Shown here piece after piece: positions 24,900-33,826 of a stretch of 64,000 nucleotides of DNA. Numbering within the stretch: the stretch's first letter is position 1; each line of letters begins with the position of its first letter. The stretch is from Vicinamibacteria bacterium. Its GTDB lineage: Bacteria > Acidobacteriota > Vicinamibacteria > Fen-336. The DNA lies in NCBI GenBank assembly GCA_023701125.1, contig JAMPXO010000002.1, positions 1 through 64,000 on the forward strand, read 5' to 3'. Position numbers and translations under genes: made by a program. The notes under the pieces were generated by a model that searched no databases, was not told the origin of the DNA, and worked only from the letters and a program-made list of their open reading frames with translations.

Positions 24900-25445
24900 T
24901 CAGTCGTACTTGAGAAGCGCGTAGGGCAAGGCGAGCGGCTTGCCGGCGAGCAGCGCGTTCAGCGCTTCCCACAGCGTGTCGGCGGAGGGCGGGCAGCCGG
25001 GCAGGTGGAAGTCGATCTTCACCACCTCGTGGGCCGGGTAGACCTTGTCGAGCAGCAGCGGGATCTCGGGGTCGTCGGGGACGCGGCCCGAGGGGTTGTG
25101 CACCGACGGCCCCGCGACGTAGGCCTCGTGCAGGCACTCCCCGAGCGGCACCAGGTTGCGCAGCGCGGGGATGCCGCCGGTGGTGGCGCAGTCGCCGACC
25201 GAGACCAGCACGTCGCACATCTCGCGGAAGCGGCGCAGCACGTGCACGTTCTCGGCGTTGGCGCAGCCGCCCTCGATCAGGCCGACGGCGCAGCGCTGGG
25301 TGAAGTCCTTGTGGTCGTTGATCGGCGACTTGTCGAACTCGACGATCTCGGCGAGCGCCAGGATGCGCTCGTCGATGTCGAGCAGCGACATGTGGCAGCC
25401 GAAGCAGCCGCACAGCGAGGTGGTCGCGACCCGCGGCTTGCTCAT
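24900..25445 (-). CDS. hoxY: NAD-reducing hydrogenase small subunit HoxY
   Basis: A 181-residue small subunit of the short, cytosolic kind, with no Tat signal. Cys ligands for the proximal [4Fe-4S] cluster appear as TTSLCGCFGCHMS (two near residues 12-17), CATTGG in SVGDCATTGGIPALRN, and HLPGCPPSADTLWEAL. The medial and distal clusters of larger small subunits are absent, as in other HoxY proteins. It passes electrons from HoxH to the HoxFU diaphorase. ATG 25445 overlaps the HoxU stop by 4 nt (ATGA), showing translational coupling in the operon. Confidence 0.94.
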   Translation of the reverse strand: MSKPRVATTSLCGCFGCHMSLLDIDERILALAEIVEFDKSPINDHKDFTQRCAVGLIEGGCANAENVHVLRRFREMCDVLVSVGDCATTGGIPALRNLVPLGECLHEAYVAGPSVHNPSGRVPDDPEIPLLLDKVYPAHEVVKIDFHLPGCPPSADTLWEALNALLAGKPLALPYALLKYD

Positions 25446-26155
25446 CGCCGTGCCTCCTGAACAGGCTCCGGTGCGCCGATCGGCACCGTGTCGTAGGGGC
25501 GCTGGCCGACGGGCACCGCGAAGCCGACCCGCTTGCGCAGCAGCGCGCCCACCGGGCAGGCGTCGATCGCGCGGTCCGTGACGTCGGCGTTCGTGTCCTT
25601 CAGCCGGCTGCCGGTGCTGGCCGCGAGCCGCTTGTGCGGGCCGCGGCCGACGAAGCCGAAGACCTCCTTGCCGTCGAGGTCGCGCGAGGTGCGCACGCAG
25701 CGCGCACACAGGATGCAGCGGTTGTGGTCGATCAGGATGTCGGGGTGGGAGGCGTCCACCTCGCGGTGCGGGAACTGGTACTCGAACTGCGGGGCGGTGA
25801 TGCCGAAGCGGTAGCCGAGCGCCTGCAGCTCGCAGTGACCGCTCTTCTCGCACGACATGCAGAAGTGGTTGCCCTCGACGAACAGCATCTCGAGCAGCAC
25901 CTTGCGCATGGCCTGCAGCTCCGGCGTCTCGCTCTCCACCACCATGCCGAGGCTGGCCGGGTAGGTGCAGGACGACACGGTGCGGCCGTTGGCGCGCACG
26001 ACGCAGACCCGGCAGCTCCCGAACGGCTCGAGGCCGGGCTTGTCGCACAGCCGCGGGATGTACACCCCCGCGTCGTCGGCCGCCTGGAGGATGGTCTGGC
26101 CGGGGACGAACGGGATCTCCCGCCCGTCGAGGATCAGGCTGGGGTCTGCGCTCAC
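25442..26155 (-). CDS. hoxU: Hydrogenase diaphorase small subunit HoxU (NuoG N-terminal-like)
   Basis: A 237-residue iron-sulfur protein. The N-terminus forms a [2Fe-2S] ferredoxin-like domain (IPRLCDKPGLEPFGSCRVCVV...VSSCTYP). A His-Cys [4Fe-4S] motif follows (HFCMSCEKSGHCELQ), then a [4Fe-4S] site (HNRCILCARCVRTSRD with CPVGALLRKR). This is the order in HoxU and in the N-terminal part of NuoG. The protein carries electrons between HoxY and the flavin subunit. GTG 26155 overlaps the HoxF stop by 4 nt (GTGA). The length is normal for HoxU, about 230-240 residues. Confidence 0.94.
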   Translation of the reverse strand: MSADPSLILDGREIPFVPGQTILQAADDAGVYIPRLCDKPGLEPFGSCRVCVVRANGRTVSSCTYPASLGMVVESETPELQAMRKVLLEMLFVEGNHFCMSCEKSGHCELQALGYRFGITAPQFEYQFPHREVDASHPDILIDHNRCILCARCVRTSRDLDGKEVFGFVGRGPHKRLAASTGSRLKDTNADVTDRAIDACPVGALLRKRVGFAVPVGQRPYDTVPIGAPEPVQEARR

Positions 26156-27957
26156 TGGGTGCCTCCCGCGCGGATGCGCGCCGCCTCGGCCGTCGCGACG
26201 TCCAGGTCGAACCCGCGGCGGCGGCCCTGCGCCGGCTCCGCCACGAGCGTCTCGTACTGATAGCGGAAGCTCTGCAGCGAGCTGAGTACCGGATTGAACG
26301 ACGTCTGCCCGAGCCCGCAGCGGCTGGCCGCCTTCATCACCTTCGCGATCTGCTCGAACTGCTCCAGGTCCGAGGGCTCGCCGCGGCCGGCCAGCACCTT
26401 CTCCAGGCCCTTGCGCAGCAGCACGTTGCCGACCCGGCACGGCGTGCAGTAGCCGCAGCTCTCGTCCTCGAAGAACTCCATGTAGGCGTGGGCGATCTCG
26501 AGCGGGTTGCGGGTCGAGTCGAACACCACGAGGGCGCCGCCGGTCGCGATGTCGTCGTAGCAGATCGTGCGCTCGAAGTCGGCCGGGCCGACCATCCGGC
26601 CGCTGGGACCGCCGACTTGCAGCGCAGTCGCGTCGCGCCCGCCGCACAGCGCCAGCACGTCCTGGATCGGGGTGCCGAACGGCACCTCGTAGACGCCGGG
26701 GCGACTGACGTCGCCGGAGACGCTGAGCAGCTTGGTGCCCGCGCTCTGCCGCGAGCCGAGCTCCGAGAAGGCGGCCGAGCCCGCGTCCAGGATGCGGGTC
26801 ACGCAGCACAGCGTCTCGACGTTGTTCACCACCGTCGGGCAGCCGAGGTAGCCGCGCTGGGCCGGGAACGGCGGCCGGTTGCGCGGGTCGCCGCGGCGGC
26901 CCTCGCACGACTCGAGCAGGGCCGACTCCTCGCCGCACACGTAGGCGCCGGCGCCCATCTGGATGCGGATGTCGAACTCGAAGCCGCGCCGCGGCATCAC
27001 GTCGCGGCCCAGCAGGCCGTCGGAGCGCCGCCGGGCCAGCACGTCCTCGAGGAAGGCGCGCAGGTAGGCGTACTCGGCGCGCAGGTAGAGGATGCCCTCG
27101 CGGGCGCCCAGCGCGTAGCCCGCGATGGTCATGCCCGCGAACACTCGATCGGGCCACTCGGTCAGCAGCACGCGGTCCTTGAATGTGCCCGGCTCGCCCT
27201 CGTCGGCGTTGCAGACCACGAACTTGCGCGCGCCGGGGGCCGCCCGCGCCATCTCCCACTTGATGCCGGTCGGGAAGCCGGCTCCGCCGCGGCCGCGCAG
27301 GCGCGCGGTCTTCACCGCGCGGATGACCTCGGCCGGGCTCAGCGCCGCGGCCTTGCGGATCGCTTCGCCACGCCTCGGCTCCGACATCACGATCGGCCCC
27401 GCCTGGCGGATGTTGTTGCGGACCATCGCCTTGACCAGCGGGTGCGCGTTGTTGCCGTCGCCCAGCTTCTTGATCAGCCGCTGCGGGTCGCGGTGCGCGC
27501 GCAACTCGGCGACGACCTGGCGCGCGCGCTCGGCCGAGAGGTCGGTGACCACGACGTTGCCGACCAGTGCCGCCGGGGCCTGGTCGCTCATGCCGATGCA
27601 GGCCGTGCGCTGGAGCGAGATCGCGCCGTCCGCCGTCGTCTGGCCGATCGTGACGCCCAGTTCGTCAGCGAAAGCCTTGGCCACCCGGTCGTAGCCCGCC
27701 AGCCGGTCGACGACGTCGTCGCACACCCGGATCGTGATCTGGCTGGTCGGGTGGTCGTCGAAGAACGCGTAGAACGAGACCAGGCTCTGCACCTGCGCCC
27801 GCGACACGTGCAGGTCGTGGTGGATGGCGTCGACGGCCGCGGGCGGGATGCAGCCGAGGCGGGCCTGGACCTCCCGCGCCACGTCCATCAGCCGGGTCGG
27901 GTCGTGACCGACCGAGACGCAGGCCTCGCGGACGACGGTGTCGACTGACGTGGTCAT
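26152..27957 (-). CDS. hoxF: Hydrogenase diaphorase large subunit HoxF (NuoE-NuoF fusion)
   Basis: A 601-residue fusion. Residues 1-150 are NuoE-like, but only two of the four expected Cys ligands of the [2Fe-2S] cluster are seen (C79 in IRVCDDVVDRL, C120 in RTACIGMSDQAP), so that cluster is probably missing or altered. The NuoF-like part is intact: NADH/FMN sites in RGRGGAGFPTG, VCNADEGEPGTFKDR and GAGAYVCGEESALLESCEG, and the [4Fe-4S] motif ESCGYCTPCRVG with a fourth Cys in ASRCGLGQTS. It oxidises or reduces NAD(H) and exchanges electrons with HoxU. ATG 27957 has GAGG upstream and opens the operon. The 323-nt region upstream should contain its promoter. Confidence 0.94.
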   Translation of the reverse strand: MTTSVDTVVREACVSVGHDPTRLMDVAREVQARLGCIPPAAVDAIHHDLHVSRAQVQSLVSFYAFFDDHPTSQITIRVCDDVVDRLAGYDRVAKAFADELGVTIGQTTADGAISLQRTACIGMSDQAPAALVGNVVVTDLSAERARQVVAELRAHRDPQRLIKKLGDGNNAHPLVKAMVRNNIRQAGPIVMSEPRRGEAIRKAAALSPAEVIRAVKTARLRGRGGAGFPTGIKWEMARAAPGARKFVVCNADEGEPGTFKDRVLLTEWPDRVFAGMTIAGYALGAREGILYLRAEYAYLRAFLEDVLARRRSDGLLGRDVMPRRGFEFDIRIQMGAGAYVCGEESALLESCEGRRGDPRNRPPFPAQRGYLGCPTVVNNVETLCCVTRILDAGSAAFSELGSRQSAGTKLLSVSGDVSRPGVYEVPFGTPIQDVLALCGGRDATALQVGGPSGRMVGPADFERTICYDDIATGGALVVFDSTRNPLEIAHAYMEFFEDESCGYCTPCRVGNVLLRKGLEKVLAGRGEPSDLEQFEQIAKVMKAASRCGLGQTSFNPVLSSLQSFRYQYETLVAEPAQGRRRGFDLDVATAEAARIRAGGTQ

Positions 27958-28280
27958 GGGCGACCTCGGTTCGCGGAGCACCCGTGCGCGCAGGCCGGTG
28001 CGTTCCGCAACGTTTGCATCCGCATCCCGCGCGCGGCGCAAGGAAGCACTGCTGGGCTCACACAGGATTTGCCGCGATTTCCGGCACTCCGGAGGCGGCG
28101 GCGCGAGCTGGATGGGATGTTCATGGGCGATCAGCGCCTTCTGGCGCTGCGGGCGGGCGAGAGCTGCGGGCCGTCGGCAGCGTCGCTGTGGTGCCCTCCC
28201 CCACCCGGGGAAATCTGCCCCGACCGGGTGCAATCCCCACGCCAGTGCGAGCGATCGCTCGCCGCGTCGACCGCGGCGGC
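27958..28280. other. Intergenic region between hox operon and ABC exporter
   Basis: These 323 nt hold no convincing gene. Features seen: a hairpin with 7-bp arms 28132-28138 and 28143-28149 (cagcgcc, loop ttct, ggcgctg), a plausible stop for the ABC gene that ends just before; a perfect 16-bp palindrome at 28247-28262 containing GCGATCGC; and an 11-nt dyad GCAA-cgt-TTGC at 28007-28017, about 50 nt before the hoxF start, which could be an operator. No sigma-70-like promoter stands out. Confidence 0.5.
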
Positions 28281-30014
28281 TCAGGCGCCCGGTCGGCCCT
28301 GGGCCTCCCACATGCGGTGCAGCGCGCCGCCGCGGGCGAGCAACTCGTCGAACCCGCCCGCCTCGACGATCCGTCCGCCGTCGAGTACGAGCACGCGGTC
28401 CGCGAGCCGGGCTGTGGAGAGCCGATGGGTGACCAGCAGCAACGTGCGCCCCTCGGACGCGCGGCGGATCGCGGCCAGCGCCCGCTGCTCGCTGATCGCG
28501 TCGAGCGACGCCGTCACCTCGTCGAGCACGAGCACCTCGGGCCCGGCCACCAGCGCCCGCGCCAGCGCCACTTCCAGCCGCTCGCCGCCCGACAGCTCCT
28601 TGCCCGCGGCGCCCACCCCGGTGTCGAGCCCCGCGGGCAGTCGGGTCACCAGCGCGCCGAGGCCGGCAGCGGCCACCGCTGCGGCCACCGCGTCGTCGTC
28701 GGCCCCGTCGCGACCGAGGCGGACGTTGTCCGCCAGCGAGCGGGCGAGCAGTTGCGCGTCCTGCGGCACCAGCCCGAACAGCGCGCGCCACGCGTGCAAC
28801 GGCAGCGTCCGGGCGTCGATGCCGTCGACCGCGAGGCGCCCCGACGTCGGCTCCGCAAGCCGCAGCAGCAGGCGCAGCAGGGTGGTCTTGCCGCCGCCGG
28901 TCTCGCCCACGAGCGCCACCCGCTCGCCGCGGCGCAACACGAAGGTGGCGCCCTTCAGGACCGGCGCGCGCCCCGGGTAGGCGAAGCCGACGTCCTCGAA
29001 GCTGATCGCGTCCACGAACGGCGCGGCCACGGCGGCGGATCCCGCTGCGGGCTCGAGCGGGGCCGCCAGCAGCTCGGCCACGCGGCGGGCCGCCACCAGC
29101 CCCTCCTGCGCCTGCGAGTGCAGGCCGACCAGCCCGCGCAGCGCGGCCAGCGCGGCCCCGGCGGCGGTCGCGGCGGCGGCCAGCGCGGGGACCGAGACGC
29201 GGCCCGCCGCGACCTCCGCCTGCCCCTGCCACACGAGCGCGAGAACCAGCAGCGCGGCGAGTCCCCCGGCCGCCGGGTCGGCGCTCGCGAGCACCCGCGA
29301 CACCCGCGTCTCGGCGTCGGCGAGCCCGGCGGCGAGCGCGTCGAAGCGGCGCGACTCCGACTCCGCGGCGCGGTACGCCCGCAACACCTCGGGCGCGCCG
29401 AGGGCGTCCTCGGCGGCCTGGAACATGGCGCCGTGCTGCAAGGCGAGGTCGCCGTGCAGTGCGGACGCGCGGCGGCCGTGCGCGCGGGCGACCAGCAGCA
29501 GCAGCGGCGCGACGGCCACCACGAGGCCCGCGGTGGCGGGATGGAAGGCGGCGGCGGCGAGCAGCAGCACGGCGGCCCGCGACGACTGGAGCAGCGCCTG
29601 CGGCGCGCCCTGCAGCGCGAACGACGCGGCCAGCGGCGCGTCGTGGAACACGCGGGCGAGCAGGTCGCCCGGCGGCCCGCCACGCAACGCGGCCAGCGGC
29701 AGCCGCAGCAGCCGGTCGTGCAGGGCGACGGCCAGCCGCGCCCGCACTGCGGCGGCTGCCGCGCCATGCCAGGCGCCCTGGACCCGCGCTGCGGCGACCC
29801 GCACCACGACCAGTCCCACCGCCGCGGCGTACGCGCCCGGGTCGCGGCCCGCGTGGGTCGCCTCCAGGAAACGGGCGAGCAACACGATCAGGCCGGCGTC
29901 CGCCAGGGTGCCGGCCAGCCCCGCGATCTCGGCCGCCACCACGCGCCGCCACTGCGGGCGCAGGAAGGGCCAGAGCGGGGCGAGCGGCTGAAACGCGGAT
30001 GTTATGATCGCCAA
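28281..30014 (-). CDS. ABC exporter, fused membrane and ATPase domains (CydC/CydD-like half-transporter)
   Basis: About 577 residues. The N-terminal 320 residues form a six-helix ABC exporter membrane domain (GTLADAGLIVLLARFL, HDRLLRLPLAAL, SADPAAGGLAALLVLAL). The ATPase domain has Walker A GETGGGKTT, a Q-loop in LVPQDAQLL, the signature LSGGERLEVALARAL, Walker B VLVLDEVTASLD and the switch His in LLVTHRLS. Overall wording is closest to heterodimeric CydC/CydD-type thiol exporters, but only one half is encoded here, so it may form a homodimer; the substrate is unknown. No ATG exists near the domain start; TTG 30014 is the best choice, with GTG 29942 as an alternative that would cut the first helix. 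It is divergent from a kinase gene only 19 nt away. Confidence 0.82.
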   Translation of the reverse strand: MAIITSAFQPLAPLWPFLRPQWRRVVAAEIAGLAGTLADAGLIVLLARFLEATHAGRDPGAYAAAVGLVVVRVAAARVQGAWHGAAAAAVRARLAVALHDRLLRLPLAALRGGPPGDLLARVFHDAPLAASFALQGAPQALLQSSRAAVLLLAAAAFHPATAGLVVAVAPLLLLVARAHGRRASALHGDLALQHGAMFQAAEDALGAPEVLRAYRAAESESRRFDALAAGLADAETRVSRVLASADPAAGGLAALLVLALVWQGQAEVAAGRVSVPALAAAATAAGAALAALRGLVGLHSQAQEGLVAARRVAELLAAPLEPAAGSAAVAAPFVDAISFEDVGFAYPGRAPVLKGATFVLRRGERVALVGETGGGKTTLLRLLLRLAEPTSGRLAVDGIDARTLPLHAWRALFGLVPQDAQLLARSLADNVRLGRDGADDDAVAAAVAAAGLGALVTRLPAGLDTGVGAAGKELSGGERLEVALARALVAGPEVLVLDEVTASLDAISEQRALAAIRRASEGRTLLLVTHRLSTARLADRVLVLDGGRIVEAGGFDELLARGGALHRMWEAQGRPGA

Positions 30015-30033
30015 ATTTTTCTGAAGAGGCGGG

Positions 30034-32247
30034 ATGGAGCTCAAGAAGCTCGGTAAGTACGAGATCGTCGCACGCCTCGGGGCCGGAGCGATGGGCGAGG
30101 TCTGGAAGGCCAAGGACCCCGTGCTCAATCGCTTCGTCGCCGTCAAGGTGATGTCGGCCAGCCTGGAGTCGGACGCCGAGCTGATCCAGCGCTTCCAGCG
30201 CGAGGCCCAGTCGGCGGCCCGCCTCAACCACGCCAACATCATCACGGTCTTCGACTTCGGCCAGGACCAGGGCAAGCTCTACATGGCGATGGAGCTGCTC
30301 GAGGGCAGCGACCTGAAGGAGGTCATCGCCCAGCGCGCGCTGCCCGAGCTGTGGGACCGCGTGCTGGTGATGGAGCAGATCGCCGACGGGCTCGCCTTCG
30401 CCCACGGCCAGGGCATCGTCCACCGCGACGTCAAGCCGGCCAACATCCACGTGCTGCCCAACGGCCGGGTCAAGATCATGGACTTCGGCCTGGCCCGCAT
30501 CGAGACGTCCGAGATGACCCACCAGGGCATGGTGATGGGCACGCCCAACTACATGGCCCCCGAGCAGGTGCACGGCAAGAAAGCCGACGCCCGCTCCGAC
30601 GTCTTCTCCTGCGGGGCGCTGTTCTACGAGCTGCTGTCCGGGCGCAAGGCCTTCCCCGGCGACAGCATGACGGCGATCCTCAACAAGGTTCTCGACGTCC
30701 AGCCCGAGCCGCTGACCCGGCTGGTGCCGGGACTCCCGGTGGAACTCGCCCAGATCGTCGAGCGCGCGCTGGCGAAGACCCCGGAAGGGCGCTTCCCGGA
30801 CGCGCGCCAGATGCTCGAGGCCGTGCGCAAGGTGCGCGAGCGCATGGAGAGCGGCGAGCTGGCGTCGGGCGCGATGGAGAGCGAGGCCACCGTCAACGGC
30901 CTCGACGCGCCGACGGTAGCGTCGCTCGACACCACGCCGTCCTCGTTGCGGTCGCGGACCGTGATCGGAGCCAACGCGCTCGACGTCTCGCGGCGGCCGC
31001 GCAGCGGTTCCAGCACCCGGGTGGGAGCGCCCACCCTGTCGGGCCAGGACCGCACCCAGGCCAGGGCCGGCCGCTCGCCGCTGCCGCTGGTCGCGGCCGG
31101 CGTGCTGGTGGTCGGTGGCGGCGCGGCGGCCTGGTTCCTGACCCGGCCTTCCGCGGCGCCGCCGGTGACGATGGCGCCGGCCGAGTTGGCCCGCGAACAG
31201 GTCGGCATTCTCAAGGAGAGCCTGGTCTCGAGCCAGATCGACCTGGCCCGGCTGAGCCTCGCGGACAAGGACTTCGCCGCGGCACAGAAGGCGGCCGAGG
31301 CGGCGCTGAAGGTCGACGCCGGCAACGCCGAGGCGAAGGCGCTGCGCGACGAGGCGCGGCAGCAACTCGCGGCCCTCGACAGCGCGGCCAGCGAGGCACG
31401 CACGGCCTTCGGGCGCGGCGACACGGCCGCCGCCTCGGCGGCGCTGGCGCGCGTGCTGGCACTCGATCCCCGTCACCCGGTTGCGGCCGAGCTGACCTCG
31501 AAGCTGAACGAGTTCTTCCGCGAGCAGGCCGCCGACGCGCGCAAGGCGATGGCCGACTCGCGCACGGCCGCCCGCGAGGCCACGAGCCAGGACGGCCACG
31601 CCCGCGCGCTGGCGCTGGTCAAGGAAGGCGAAGCGCTGTTCGCCTCGCGCGAGTACGCGGTGGCGGCCCAGAAGTTCCTCGAGGCCCGCGACGGCTTCGA
31701 CCGCGCGCGGCGCGCGGGTGAAGCCGCGGCCGACAAGGAGCGCCAGGTCCAGGCCGCTGCCGCGGCCCAGCGTCAGGCCCAGGCCCAAACAACGCGCCCC
31801 GTGGCACCACCGACGTCGGTGGCCGCGGCCCGGCCCGTGGCGCCGCCGCCGACCGCTCCGCCCGCCACCGCGGCAACGGCCCCGGCGAGCGTCGCGCCGG
31901 CGACGGCGCCCGTCGTCGTCAACCCGGTGACGCCGCACGAGCCCGCGGTGCGCCAGTTGCTCGCCGAGTACACCGCGGCGCTGGAGGGCAAGAGCATCGA
32001 CGGCTTCCGCGCCGTCAAGCCGAACCTCTCGGCCGACGAAGCGAAGCGGCTCTCCGCCTCGTTCAAGGCCATCAAGAACTGGAAGGTCGGCATCCAGGTC
32101 GAGTCACTGGTGATGGACGGCGGCAAGATCATCGTCCGCGTCCAGCGCCAGGACAGCGTCAACGGCCGCGAGACCCCGAAGGTGGTCCAGAACTTCACGC
32201 TCGTCCAGCAGGCGGGCGCCTGGAAGATCGAGTCGATCGGCCAGTAG
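30034..32247 (+). CDS. Membrane Ser/Thr protein kinase (Hanks type) with large extracytoplasmic domain
   Basis: A 737-residue kinase. The catalytic domain covers about 8-270: GAGAMGEV loop, Lys in VAVKVM, HRD catalytic loop H130-R-D132 with K134 and N137, D150-F-G and the APE motif in NYMAPEQ. All active residues are present. A Ser-rich linker leads to one transmembrane segment at about 350-370. The outer part holds TPR-like helices (ALKVDAGNAEAKAL, ALARVLALDPRHPVAAEL), an Ala/Pro-rich spacer and a C-terminal domain of about 95 residues resembling the SnoaL/NTF2 fold (LLAEYTAALEGKSIDGF...KIESIGQ). A -10-like TATGAT lies at 30003-30008, and GAGG precedes ATG 30034. A close paralogue is encoded at 33827-35509. 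Confidence 0.93.
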   Translation: MELKKLGKYEIVARLGAGAMGEVWKAKDPVLNRFVAVKVMSASLESDAELIQRFQREAQSAARLNHANIITVFDFGQDQGKLYMAMELLEGSDLKEVIAQRALPELWDRVLVMEQIADGLAFAHGQGIVHRDVKPANIHVLPNGRVKIMDFGLARIETSEMTHQGMVMGTPNYMAPEQVHGKKADARSDVFSCGALFYELLSGRKAFPGDSMTAILNKVLDVQPEPLTRLVPGLPVELAQIVERALAKTPEGRFPDARQMLEAVRKVRERMESGELASGAMESEATVNGLDAPTVASLDTTPSSLRSRTVIGANALDVSRRPRSGSSTRVGAPTLSGQDRTQARAGRSPLPLVAAGVLVVGGGAAAWFLTRPSAAPPVTMAPAELAREQVGILKESLVSSQIDLARLSLADKDFAAAQKAAEAALKVDAGNAEAKALRDEARQQLAALDSAASEARTAFGRGDTAAASAALARVLALDPRHPVAAELTSKLNEFFREQAADARKAMADSRTAAREATSQDGHARALALVKEGEALFASREYAVAAQKFLEARDGFDRARRAGEAAADKERQVQAAAAAQRQAQAQTTRPVAPPTSVAAARPVAPPPTAPPATAATAPASVAPATAPVVVNPVTPHEPAVRQLLAEYTAALEGKSIDGFRAVKPNLSADEAKRLSASFKAIKNWKVGIQVESLVMDGGKIIVRVQRQDSVNGRETPKVVQNFTLVQQAGAWKIESIGQ

Positions 32248-32344
32248 CGGTCAGGGGTTCAGCTTCAGGCGTGCGGTGCGGGACGAACCGAGCCCTTTCC
32301 CTGACCGGCGTGCTGCACCGAATGAGCGCCCGGGTCGATTGAGC

Positions 32345-32370
32345 GGGGGGAGGTCCGGTGACCTCCCCCC
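32345..32370. terminator. Perfect 11-bp hairpin between convergent genes
   Basis: Arms 32345-32355 and 32360-32370 pair exactly (ggggggaggtc with gacctcccccc) around a 4-nt loop, 98 nt past the kinase stop and 59 nt from the stop of the converging gene. This is a strong terminator-like stem without a T-run. Confidence 0.7.
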
Positions 32371-32428
32371 ACGGCCTTGCGGCCTCCCCCCACCCCGATG
32401 CTTGCTGTAGCTGTAGTTCTTGCCGGAG

Positions 32429-33763
32429 CTAGAACGTGTAGTCGATGCCGAAGACTGGCGTCAGTTTGTCCTGCAGGCCCGTGTCGCCGATGCCGAACAG
32501 CACGTTGCCGACCAGCAGCAGGCGGCCGAACGGGTTGATCTTGATGCCGGCCGAGCCGAGCAGCAGGTTGGCATTGTCGTAGGCCGTGGCCGGCGTCTGG
32601 CGCGTGGTCGTGCGGATCGTCGTCGTGTCGTTGCGCAGGACGTAGCGGAACGTCTCGTCCTCCAGCACCAGCCGCTCGGCGTCGAACTGCAGGCGGCCGA
32701 GCAGGTCGGCGGTGAGCGTCACCCGCGAGTGCGGCGCCAGGTCGAAGCCGGCCGTGTAGTTGAACTCGTTGGGCAGCTCGCCGATCACCTCGCCGCTGCC
32801 GCTCGAGAACGTGTAGCCCACGCTGGCGCGCGGCGAGAAGCGGCCGGTGCCGCCGCCGATGATGGCGTACAGCTTGGCCTGGGTGACGCCGGAGCCGAGC
32901 AGGTCCTGCTCGTCGCCGGTGGGCAGGCGCAGGTCCGCCGCCAGCGCCATGCTGGAAGAGGCCTTGTTGAACAGGTTGTACTTGGCGCGCACGACCATGT
33001 CGCCCAGCCCCTCGGCATCGCCCGACTCGGTGTAGGTGCGGTTGATCGTGCCGTCGGTGAACTGGTGGATGATGAACGGGTCCACGCTGGTCGACAGCCG
33101 CTCGATCGAGGTGTCGATCGCGGCGTTCATCGTCAGCCGCACGAACGGCAGGGCGACGCCGATGTCGAACTTGTCGGTGACGCCGTAGTTGGCGTAGAGG
33201 ACCGAGGTCTGGTTCTCGAGGTCGACGCGCAGGTCGGCGCGGATGATGTCACCCTCGAACCACGGCGCCAGGTTGTTCTGGCTGCCGTCGACGTCCTGGT
33301 GGGTCAGGTACAGCTGGATGCCCGTGCCACTGCCCAGGTCGCGGCCCTCGAAGGTGTCGTAGGTCGCGGTCAGGTAGTTCACGCCGAAGCTGAACTTGCC
33401 CTTGCCGGCGGTCAGCGGGCGTTCCGCGAAGATCGGGCCGAAGGTCTCGGTGTTGCGCTGGAACACGCCCACGCTGGCGTCGAACGTGTACGTGAAGCCC
33501 GCGGACGAGGAGCCGAGCGGGAACGTCGACAACTGCTGGGCGATGCCGCGGTTGAGCTGGTTGAGGGTGCCCTGCGCCGCCGGCTGCGAGACGAAGTGGG
33601 CGGCGTGGCTGAAGGCCGGGTTCGGGTTGCCGGCCAGCACCACCGGGTTCGACGGCGAGAAGAACCGCAGCAGCAGGCCCGACAGGCCGCTCGACGTCTC
33701 CTGGGCCTGGGCGGGCACTGCCGCGACCAGGGCTGAAACCAGCACGAACGCACGCGATCTCAT
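32429..33763 (-). CDS. Outer-membrane beta-barrel protein (transporter-like), unknown substrate
   Basis: A 444-residue protein with a signal peptide (MRSRAFVLVSALVAAVPAQAQ). The mature chain alternates aromatic and polar residues in many strand-like stretches (KGKFSFGVNYLTATYDTF, TSVLYANYGVTDKFDIGVALPFVRL, GLGDMVVRAKYNLF, LAADLRLPTGDEQ, VTLTADLLGRLQF) and ends in FGIDYTF with a terminal Phe, the usual signal for barrel assembly. It resembles the transporter-like outer membrane proteins (MetA/phenol-degradation pathway group) but I could not fix a subfamily. It lies between two paralogous Ser/Thr kinases: it converges with the first and is co-directional with and downstream of the second, after a gap of 63 nt. 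Whether they act together is unknown. Confidence 0.75.
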   Translation of the reverse strand: MRSRAFVLVSALVAAVPAQAQETSSGLSGLLLRFFSPSNPVVLAGNPNPAFSHAAHFVSQPAAQGTLNQLNRGIAQQLSTFPLGSSSAGFTYTFDASVGVFQRNTETFGPIFAERPLTAGKGKFSFGVNYLTATYDTFEGRDLGSGTGIQLYLTHQDVDGSQNNLAPWFEGDIIRADLRVDLENQTSVLYANYGVTDKFDIGVALPFVRLTMNAAIDTSIERLSTSVDPFIIHQFTDGTINRTYTESGDAEGLGDMVVRAKYNLFNKASSSMALAADLRLPTGDEQDLLGSGVTQAKLYAIIGGGTGRFSPRASVGYTFSSGSGEVIGELPNEFNYTAGFDLAPHSRVTLTADLLGRLQFDAERLVLEDETFRYVLRNDTTTIRTTTRQTPATAYDNANLLLGSAGIKINPFGRLLLVGNVLFGIGDTGLQDKLTPVFGIDYTF

Positions 33764-33826
33764 CGAGTGACCTCCGGGGAACGGTGAAACGTCGACCGGC
33801 TCTTGGGAATGCCCGAGATTAGCAGG

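Noticed and set aside
27958-28280. Riboswitch or B12-type leader before the hox operon
   Set aside because: A GCACTGG stretch and GC-rich stems drew attention, but the conserved cobalamin box and its context are missing.
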